Positions 14,585 to 18,943 of a stretch of 18,943 nucleotides of DNA are shown here, piece by piece. Origin of the DNA: JBQTHI01 sp052390035 (lineage in GTDB: Bacteria > Actinomycetota > Acidimicrobiia > Spongiisociales > ZC4RG35); assembly GCA_052390035.1 (NCBI GenBank), contig JBQTHI010000027.1, positions 1 to 18,943 on the forward strand. Reading direction: 5' to 3'. The notes beneath the pieces were generated by a model, which ran no database searches, was not told the DNA's origin, and saw only the letters and a program-made list of their open reading frames with translations. Every line of letters starts with the position of its first letter. Positions within the stretch are counted from its first letter, which is position 1. Both the position numbers and the translations under genes were made by a program.

Positions 14585-14661
14585 CTGTGAAGATGTACCC
14601 ACCGCCCCGGTGCGTTTCCAATCACGGAAGCGCCTCTCAACAGACCCTGTGAAGATTTACC
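14585..14661. repeat. Two near-identical 15-mers flanking the gap between the response regulator and tRNA-Pro
   Basis: CTGTGAAGATGTACC at 14585-14599 and CTGTGAAGATTTACC at 14647-14661 differ at one base and lie 62 bp apart. The first falls in the -35 region of the response regulator, the second in that of the tRNA, so a shared operator or a small duplication is possible. Confidence 0.4.
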
Positions 14662-14676
14662 TCCAGGGTCGAGGGG

Positions 14677-14682
14677 TAACAT
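14677..14682 (+). promoter_or_regulatory. Candidate -10 of tRNA-Pro (TAACAT)
   Basis: TAACAT ends 8 nt before the first tRNA base. TTTACC at 14656-14661 could be the -35 although the 15-nt spacing is short. Confidence 0.4.
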
Positions 14683-14690
14683 CGGTGCAT

Positions 14691-14767
14691 CGGGACGTAG
14701 CGCAGTTTGGCAGCGCGCAGCGTTCGGGACGCTGAGGCCGCCGGTTCGAATCCGGCCGTCCCGACCA
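14691..14767 (+). tRNA. tRNA-Pro (anticodon CGG)
   Basis: A complete cloverleaf can be folded: acceptor stem CGGGACG/CGTCCCG, D stem GCGC/GCGC, anticodon stem CAGCG/CGCTG with loop TTCGGGA (anticodon CGG at 14725-14727), 5-nt variable loop, T stem GCCGG/CCGGC with TTCGAAT loop, discriminator A and an encoded CCA. It reads the proline codon CCG. Its 3' part is duplicated at 16909-16951, so it served as the integration site of an element downstream. Confidence 0.96.
14723..14765 (+). repeat. attL-like copy (3' part of tRNA-Pro)
   Basis: This is the left copy of the 43-base direct repeat. It starts in the anticodon loop (TTCGGGACGCTGAGG) and ends one base past the discriminator A. The only difference from the right copy is G against A in the T-loop, at a purine position where either base is allowed. 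Confidence 0.8.
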
Positions 14768-15080
14768 CAAAGGTGCTGGTCAGAGGCTTGCAGTCAGGCC
14801 TTGGGCCAGCAGGTCGGTCGTGTCGTCGCACATTTATCGAACATCCAGAAGCCGGGAGGCAACGGCGGCTCCGGCTCATACTGGACAGTGTGGCTCCATA
14901 GGTGGGCGACAGTTTGTGGACGCGGCTTCAGTTCCTGCGCGACGGTGGCTCCGCCAGTGCCTGACACGGGTTGATCCTCGGCTTCTGGTTCCGCGGCATC
15001 TTCGATGACGGCGACAGCTCGTGTCTACGAAGAGGTGTGTCGTGTTGGTGAACTAAGCGCCCAACGGACGGCGCCGGCTG
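14768..15080. other. Region without a recognisable gene, left end of the inserted DNA
   Basis: I find no credible gene, RNA or clear hairpin in these 313 bp. Short frames run on both strands but none shows family motifs. It may be decayed element DNA; a left-end integrase remnant would be expected here and I cannot recognise one. Confidence 0.5.
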
Positions 15081-15653
15081 TCATTTGAGTACCCACACGC
15101 TTATCGGCTCAATCTTTCCCTTGAGTTCAAGTTGCCGGTGTTCTGCGGTTTCCCGGTCAACTCCTGCCGCGGTAAAAGCCGCTTCGCTTACAAGGGCTTC
15201 GCCCGCGCCTGCTTGCGAAGCCAGATGGGCAGTGACATTGACATTGTCGCCTAGCGCCGTGACGTCCGTCATGCTGCCTTCGGTACCACTCACGGTCCCG
15301 ACATACGCTATACCGGTATGAACGCCCACGCCGATGGGGAGTGTTTCGCGGCCGGCAACGGCTTGCTTCGTGACAGCGAGCAATTCCTGGGCGGCTTGTA
15401 TGGCTGGGCCCGCATGGTCCTTCCCGGTGAACAGGGGGAAGTAGAGCCCGATGACCTCATCTCCCACGAATTTGTCAATAAAGGCGTGGGTCTTGATAAG
15501 CACGCTGGTCGCGTCCTTATAGAACTGGTTCATAAGGCGGCTAAATTCTGCCGCGCGCATTCTCTCGGCCAGTTCGGTTGAACCACGAACGTCCACAAAC
15601 AGCATCGAGATTTCCAATTCGGTACCGCCCGGGTACTTGTGGCAGAAGTCCAT
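15081..15653 (-). CDS. Class III adenylate/guanylate cyclase catalytic domain (downstream part of a split gene)
   Basis: A 190-residue cyclase homology domain: SMLFVDVRGSTELAERM carries the first metal Asp, HAFIDKFVGDEVIGLYFP the Lys for base recognition and the second metal Asp, and VGVHTGIAYVGTVSG and DVTALGDNVNVTAHLASQA the later core. In active enzymes the last segment reads VNxAAR; here the transition-state Arg is His, so activity is doubtful. The ATG comes directly after an in-frame TGA that ends the preceding 69-codon frame. In related proteins as I recall them, a CxxC...CxxC segment and this domain form one chain. Either translation restarts at TGAATG or the gene is a pseudogene. It is more A/T-rich than its surroundings. 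Confidence 0.82.
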   Translation of the reverse strand: MDFCHKYPGGTELEISMLFVDVRGSTELAERMRAAEFSRLMNQFYKDATSVLIKTHAFIDKFVGDEVIGLYFPLFTGKDHAGPAIQAAQELLAVTKQAVAGRETLPIGVGVHTGIAYVGTVSGTEGSMTDVTALGDNVNVTAHLASQAGAGEALVSEAAFTAAGVDRETAEHRQLELKGKIEPISVWVLK

Positions 15654-15863
15654 TCAGAAATTACAGAAGCGGGGGTTACGGCTGAATTGGCCGCGGCCGG
15701 TCAATCGCGCATACCAGGCGCCGATTCCATCAAAAGGCGCGTTACAGTTTTTGCAGCGATGTTGTGCGGGAAATAGCCCGTAGCGCTTGCGATCTCTTTC
15801 CCAGCTCAATTGGCCATTCAAAAGCGCATACCAAATTTCTTCGCTGGTTGGTTCTGCAGCCAT
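15654..15863 (-). pseudogene. N-terminal part of the split cyclase gene (zinc-ribbon-like segment)
   Basis: This is a 69-residue frame in register with the cyclase domain. It begins MAAEPTSEEIWYALLNGQLS and contains HRCKNCNAPFDGIGAWYARL and RNPRFCNF before the TGA. RCKNC is a CxxC pair. The terminal CNF followed by TGA (15654-15656) is one codon short of a second CxxC, since TGA would need to be TGC or TGT to encode the fourth Cys. AGGAGG lies 8 nt before the ATG, the strongest ribosome site in the window. The simplest reading is a nonsense mutation. Translational coupling into the following ATG could still give both halves as separate chains. Confidence 0.7.
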
Positions 15864-16271
15864 TGGCGTTTCCTCCTAATGGTCGCCCAGCAAGCATTTT
15901 CTTCATCATGGTGCCGGACGACCTCGGTACTCAATCATCTCCAGCGCCACTCGGTGGGGTCTGTGTCGATAATCCGCAGCCCCGGCTCCCGTGCTACGTG
16001 CCTGTCCCTCCGCACCGCATCGCGGGCAGCGGCTGCCTTGACCCATCCCGCGATGACCTCTGCTAGTCGGGGGCAGGCTCCATCTTGGCTCCTTTCCCGT
16101 CTCGAGGCGCTCGACGAGAAAAGCCTATCCGGTCAGGAATGGAAACGTTGATGACAGGATCGTTGTCTCCCATCGGGGTAGCGGCCAAGGGTGAGGCGAC
16201 AGGATGGCTGGTCGTCAGGGTTCTCGTATACGCAGCCTTGCGGTGGTCCAGTTGTTCCATCCGTCGCTATT
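15864..16271. other. Region without an intact gene, with an inverted repeat and a possible gene remnant
   Basis: No intact gene is visible in these 408 bp. On the minus strand one frame, ending at a TGA at 15935-15937, reads LAEVIAGWVKAAAARDAV and then TDPTEWRWR. It looks like the end of a protein but has no clear start, so it may be a remnant; I do not recognise it. An inverted repeat CATCGCGGG/CCCGCGATG lies at 16018-16055. Confidence 0.4.
16018..16055. repeat. Inverted repeat CATCGCGGG ... CCCGCGATG
   Basis: Perfect 9-bp arms (16018-16026 and 16047-16055) enclose 20 bp, with a GGCAGC/GCTGCC hairpin overlapping the left arm. The arm sequence recurs in the CCATCGCG repeats at the right end of the inserted DNA. 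Confidence 0.55.
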
Positions 16272-16556
16272 ATGTATTACGATATTGTGGATGTGGAGAT
16301 CCACCGGTCGGCTCGCAAGCACGGAATCCCCGATGCGGCCATCCTCCACGCCGTTGACCATGCCGTCACCGTCGTCGACCTCGAACCCGACGCCGACCCA
16401 CCCAAGGTTCTTGCGATTGGACCCGACCATGCGGGCAACCTGCTGGAGATCATCTGGATCGAGCTCGCTGATGAGGTCAATCTCGTGATCCACGCCATGC
16501 CTCCTCGCCCGACCTTCTATGACCTGCTCCCACAGACCGGAGAGGACATGCCATGA
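16272..16556 (+). CDS. Putative toxin of a toxin-antitoxin pair (distant BrnT-like)
   Basis: A 94-residue protein starting MYYDIVDVEIHRSARKHGIP. The order is a basic KHG segment, a helix (AAILHAVDHAV), a strand pair around KVLAIGPDHAGNLLEIIWIE, and the ending LVIHAMPPRPTFYDLL. This resembles small BrnT/RelE-fold proteins that precede ribbon-helix-helix antitoxins, as I recall, but the match is distant. ATG at 16272 is chosen because the family-like sequence begins there; no ribosome site precedes it and TATTAT overlaps it, so a downstream GTG at 16287 is an alternative. Its stop overlaps the next start by 4 nt (ATGA), which fits toxin-first TA operons. An RNase activity is only guessed from the fold. 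Confidence 0.68.
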   Translation: MYYDIVDVEIHRSARKHGIPDAAILHAVDHAVTVVDLEPDADPPKVLAIGPDHAGNLLEIIWIELADEVNLVIHAMPPRPTFYDLLPQTGEDMP

Positions 16557-16834
16557 CTGAACCAAAGACCCATCGCACCCGCAGCGGCCGCACCCTGACC
16601 GACGAAGAGATCGACGCCCTCTCCACCGAGGTCGCCGAGACCGACTACGACGTCGAAGACCTGAAGACCCGGCGTCGGGGTCGGCCCTCGATGGGGTCGG
16701 GTCCGGCCGACATCGTCCCGGTCCGTATCGACCCGGAGTTGCGGGCCGCGATCCAGGCCCGCGCCGAGGCCGAGCACACCACGACAAGCGAGATCATCCG
16801 CGAGGCGATCCGCAGGTTCCTCGAGGTCGCCTGA
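16553..16834 (+). CDS. Ribbon-helix-helix (CopG/Arc-type) DNA-binding protein, putative antitoxin
   Basis: A 93-residue protein. The N-terminal part (1-50) is hydrophilic and acidic/basic mixed (TRSGRTLTDEEIDALSTEVA, then KTRRRGRPSMG), which is typical of a toxin-binding and linker region. The C-terminal ribbon-helix-helix reads VPVRIDPELRAAIQARAEAE then TTTSEIIREAIRRFLEV, with alternating hydrophobic residues in the strand and two helices. It starts by overlapping the upstream gene by 4 nt. It would neutralise the upstream protein and repress the shared promoter. It ends 74 bp before the attR-like repeat. The DNA-binding fold is well supported; the antitoxin role rests on gene order. Confidence 0.82.
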   Translation: MTEPKTHRTRSGRTLTDEEIDALSTEVAETDYDVEDLKTRRRGRPSMGSGPADIVPVRIDPELRAAIQARAEAEHTTTSEIIREAIRRFLEVA

Positions 16835-16908
16835 CCGAAGACTATCCCGTTCGGCTAGCTACCCATCGCGGGTCCATCGCGCGCCCGCCCCAATCCTTGC
16901 CGGGAGCC

Positions 16909-16951
16909 TTCGGGACGCTGAGGCCGCCGGTTCAAATCCGGCCGTCCCGAC
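16909..16951 (+). repeat. attR-like copy (truncated tRNA-Pro)
   Basis: The 43-base repeat of the tRNA-Pro 3' part has no 5' half (no acceptor or D arm upstream), so it cannot be a functional tRNA. It differs from the tRNA at one T-loop base and the encoded CCA is lost after the discriminator. Confidence 0.8.
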
Positions 16952-16966
16952 TCAGAGAAACACCAG

Positions 16967-16994
16967 GTCAGGCTGCTCTCCGGAGCGGCCTGAC
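16967..16994. terminator. Hairpin after the truncated tRNA
   Basis: GTCAGGCTGCTC pairs with GAGCGGCCTGAC (12 bp with one G-T pair) around a TCCG loop, followed by TGTCTTG. It probably was the tRNA-Pro terminator, separated from the gene by the insertion. Confidence 0.5.
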
Positions 16995-17071
16995 TGTCTT
17001 GAAGACCTGCTCCCATCGCGCGTCCATCGCGCGGAAACGTCACTCAAACTCGTCGCGTGCGTGGTTTCAGA

Positions 17072-18385
17072 TCAGGCGGGCGTCGCTGATGGGAGAGCCC
17101 AAGGCACTGACTCACTGCTGTGTGCCCAACTGTTCGGTGGGTATCGCCTCATGAATCGGCCGCGGTAGCCAATGCGCTGGAGCAGAACCAACTCTCCATG
17201 CTCCATGAGGAGCTGGGCCGCCTGCCACACGAGACCGTCGATGACGTATGGCGCTTTGGCGTCCTTCGGATGGACGATCAGGTTGGGAACGTGCACGACC
17301 GCCGCTGGGCCGTCGAGGTTCTCCTGCTGGGCGAGTTGGCGGAGTCCGTCCAGCCCCGTTGGCACTTCCAGAGGAACGCCCGCTTCTCTGAGGACTTTTC
17401 GGATTCGCCACGCGGCGCCTTTGTTGGAGAACTTCTTCGCCGGGACTCGATGACTCAGAACAAGATTGACCCATGCCCAGTACTCAAGCCCGGCAATGGC
17501 GAGCATCACTTGCCCTTCGGCAGTGGTGCTTCCGTGGTTTGCGGCGATGATGTGCATTGCAAGGTGCCGCACGATCGGGCTCTCGAGGGGATCGAGGTAT
17601 GAATCCACAAAGCCGGCGGCGAATTGCTTCAGGTCGTCAGCGGTGTGGGTGTCCCACCATGCCTCGTGTCCGTGCAGTGTGTCGCAACGCCACGGTGCCC
17701 ACTCCTCCCAGACCCGCTCTCCGCTCCTTGACACTCCCACCGGAACTGCCGGAGCAACCCATCGACCCAACGCGAATGAGAAGGCGAGCTGAACGGCAAA
17801 CAGGACTTCCTTCACATCGCCGGGGCTGAATGACTCGCCGTTGGAACGCCGAATCTCGCCGACGTGGGTCATTACGAACTGATACTCACGGTCGTGAGCC
17901 GCACGCAAGACCTCGCCGAGGTCTGGACGGCTATCAAGGGTGAACGACCATCCGCTGGCTTCGAACTGCCATCGACCGCTCCACCAACTGTCTCCAAGGG
18001 CGAGGTTTGACGAGGGAAGGAACACTGGGAGGTTGATCCAATGTGTGATGACCCGGTCAAGCTCCTGGCTCGCGCCAAGGTGAGAGGTCCGGAACGAGCC
18101 CCAACAGGTGCTGCCCTGCATGTCAGTGTTGCTGGCCCGAACATCGATGCGCGTGCAAACCTCGCCGAGGTGCGGGTGGTGAATCGAGAGGGTGGACGCA
18201 TCTAGATCCATCATGGAAGAGGGTGCCTGCATTCTCCAGCGAAGACCGAACACGTGCCCGGTCAAAACCGACACTATGACTCGACCGATGTGCTCTCCAT
18301 CGATCACTCCCTCACCGTCGAAGACGACGATCTCTTCACCAGGAGGGACGAAGTCGAAGATTCCCGAGTTCGGAGGGTCACCCAT
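17072..18385 (-). CDS. Unknown protein with HEPN/ApeA-like C-terminal region
   Basis: A 437-residue protein with no signal peptide or membrane helix. The N-terminal half is beta-rich with many Trp and Asp residues (FDFVPPGEEIVVFDGEGVI; STCWGSFRTSHL). The C-terminal half is helical and ends with NLIVHPKDAKAP, a tail LVLLQRIGYRGRFMRRY, and VPWA, an arrangement I associate with large HEPN-like proteins of genomic islands. The HEPN Rx4-6H site usually reads RNxxVH; here it is PNLIVH, so the Arg is missing and the assignment is tentative. ATG at 18385 has no ribosome site; TATTCT lies 10 nt upstream. It faces the right end of the inserted DNA and is divergent from the sigma-factor gene. A defence role would be guesswork. 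Confidence 0.65.
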   Translation of the reverse strand: MGDPPNSGIFDFVPPGEEIVVFDGEGVIDGEHIGRVIVSVLTGHVFGLRWRMQAPSSMMDLDASTLSIHHPHLGEVCTRIDVRASNTDMQGSTCWGSFRTSHLGASQELDRVITHWINLPVFLPSSNLALGDSWWSGRWQFEASGWSFTLDSRPDLGEVLRAAHDREYQFVMTHVGEIRRSNGESFSPGDVKEVLFAVQLAFSFALGRWVAPAVPVGVSRSGERVWEEWAPWRCDTLHGHEAWWDTHTADDLKQFAAGFVDSYLDPLESPIVRHLAMHIIAANHGSTTAEGQVMLAIAGLEYWAWVNLVLSHRVPAKKFSNKGAAWRIRKVLREAGVPLEVPTGLDGLRQLAQQENLDGPAAVVHVPNLIVHPKDAKAPYVIDGLVWQAAQLLMEHGELVLLQRIGYRGRFMRRYPPNSWAHSSESVPWALPSATPA

Positions 18386-18499
18386 GGTCGTACGGAGAAT
18401 ATGGGCCTTGACCGACAGAAGGCCGTCCTAGGCCAGTCCGAGCGTGTTATCGCTTCGTTTCGCACCAGGAATCTCTGACTGAGCTTTCTGAGGAAACCA

Positions 18500-18528
18500 T
18501 GAAACTTTCGCCGATGGCATTCGTCTAA
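18500..18528 (+). promoter_or_regulatory. Candidate ECF-type promoter before the sigma factor gene
   Basis: GAAACTT at 18501-18507 and CGTCTAA at 18522-18528 resemble the -35 (GGAACTT) and -10 (GTCTAA) of extracytoplasmic-function sigma promoters, with 14 nt between the two strings. It lies 57 bp before the ATG of the sigma gene, so autoregulation is possible. Confidence 0.35.
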
Positions 18529-18585
18529 CCCAAATGAAGGGCTGATGCGTTCTTAGGGTGTGCACCTCCCCCACAGCGAGGATGA

Positions 18586-18943
18586 ATGGCCGGTTCGGAC
18601 GAGCTATCCGAAGTCGAAATCCCGAGTTCGTTCGAGGTCTTCTACCGGGAGGAGTATCCGTCGGTGCTTGCGATCGTCTACGGACTGAGTGGCAATCGCT
18701 GGGTGGCAGAGGACCTCGCCCAGGAGGCGTTTCTGCGGGTTCACCGTGACTGGGGCGGTGTGGCTGGTATGGAGTCGCCAACAGGCTGGGTGAGGCGGGT
18801 CGCGGTCACCCTGGCCAGATCGCGCGTTCGGCGACTTCGCTCCGAAGCAGCCACTCGCCTTCGTCTTGGTCTCCAATCGGTATCGATGGGCCAACCCCCC
18901 GAGGAATTCGACGAGTTCTGGCGCGAAGTTCGAAGGCTCCCCG
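18586..18943 (+). CDS. ECF-type RNA polymerase sigma factor, N-terminal part (runs off the window)
   Basis: The first 119 codons are visible. The sigma-70 region 2 is clear: FYREEYPSVLAIVYGLSGN followed by AEDLAQEAFLRVHRDWG, which is the core-polymerase and -10 recognition helix pair of ECF sigma factors. PTGWVRRVAVTLARSRVRRL continues region 2.4. Region 4 would lie beyond the edge. ATG at 18586 has GAGG four bases upstream, and an out-of-frame TGA immediately precedes it. The nearby ECF-like promoter suggests self-activation. Whether an anti-sigma factor follows cannot be seen. Confidence 0.88.
   Translation, partial: MAGSDELSEVEIPSSFEVFYREEYPSVLAIVYGLSGNRWVAEDLAQEAFLRVHRDWGGVAGMESPTGWVRRVAVTLARSRVRRLRSEAATRLRLGLQSVSMGQPPEEFDEFWREVRRLP

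Larger units (their letters stand above)
14723..16951. mobile_element. Putative small integrated element (or remnant) in tRNA-Pro
   Basis: The boundaries are a 43-base direct repeat with one mismatch, 14723-14765 inside the tRNA and 16909-16951, which puts the unit length at 2186 bp. The left copy runs from the anticodon loop to the end of the acceptor stem, the usual target of tyrosine integrases, and the intact tRNA is kept. Inside are a split nucleotidyl cyclase, decayed DNA, and a toxin-antitoxin-like pair against the right junction. The cyclase part is visibly richer in A/T and has a strong AGGAGG ribosome site, unlike the surrounding leaderless core genes. No integrase, replication or transfer gene is visible, so it is either a deletion remnant or an element moved by an integrase encoded elsewhere. 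Confidence 0.7.
16862..17033. repeat. 22-bp CCATCGCG repeats flanking the right junction
   Basis: CCCATCGCGGG+TCCATCGCGCG at 16862-16883 and CCCATCGCGCG+TCCATCGCGCG at 17012-17033 differ at one base. Each is itself two near-identical 11-mers. They lie 25 bp before and 60 bp after the attR-like repeat. Arm-type recombinase sites or regulator-binding iterons are possible. Confidence 0.55.

Noticed and set aside
14637..14879. 80-residue minus-strand frame with GTAGFEPAASASRTLR
   Set aside because: It is the antisense translation of tRNA-Pro and its flank, a frequent false gene call.
15654..15656. Selenocysteine codon as the main explanation
   Set aside because: The downstream hairpin is only 5 bp and no selenium genes are in view; a nonsense mutation is simpler, so it is kept only as an alternative.
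16253..16273. TATTAT as a -10 for the TA-like pair
   Set aside because: It overlaps the chosen ATG and no properly spaced -35 is present.
16855..17043. 62-residue minus-strand frame with SGRPDLNRRPQRPEG
   Set aside because: It is the antisense translation of the truncated tRNA copy and the CATCGCG repeats, so no real gene.
1..18943. CRISPR array, IS element ends or rRNA
   Set aside because: No regularly spaced repeats, transposase, terminal inverted repeats or rRNA sequence were seen.

Overview
The window is high-GC bacterial DNA with many GTG/TTG starts. A WhiB-family Fe-S regulator, a GlnR-like orphan regulator, a GlnA2-like glutamine synthetase and an Mrp ATPase with a single cysteine place it in the Actinobacteria, perhaps an uncultured lineage such as Acidimicrobiia (the class is inference). 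Several core genes have a TAnnnT -10 hexamer 6-8 nt before the start codon and no Shine-Dalgarno, which points to leaderless transcription.

Layout. (1) 1-4286, minus strand: a TetR regulator, polyphosphate kinase (ppk1), phosphate-binding lipoprotein PstS and the start of PstC. An 11-bp direct repeat of Pho-box type lies before pstS, so this is a phosphate uptake and polyphosphate block. (2) 4376-7323, plus strand: corA, a type I glutamine synthetase and an overlapping GlnR-like regulator whose phosphoacceptor Asp is replaced by Glu. (3) 7365-9637, minus strand: erpA, ridA and an ALDH7-family dehydrogenase, probably one operon; mrp diverges from it at 9716. (4) 11181-14558, minus strand: a single-domain response regulator coupled to an NfeD-like membrane protein without the protease serine, then whiB, a Nudix hydrolase and an MBL-fold hydrolase. 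(5) 14691-14767: tRNA-Pro(CGG).

The accessory part starts at the tRNA. Its 3' 43 bases, from the anticodon loop to the first base after the discriminator, recur with one mismatch at 16909-16951. The 2.2 kb between looks like a small integrated element or its remnant. It carries a nucleotidyl cyclase gene split by an in-frame TGA at what should be a zinc-ligand Cys codon, a decayed stretch, and a toxin-antitoxin-like pair next to the right junction. No integrase is visible. Copies of a CATCGCG motif cluster around the right junction. Beyond it are a HEPN/ApeA-like protein of unknown function and the start of an ECF sigma factor with a possible self-regulated promoter.

The tRNA-Pro insertion with its split cyclase is the least ordinary part. 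The rest is largely recognisable core metabolism and regulation with some unusual residue changes.
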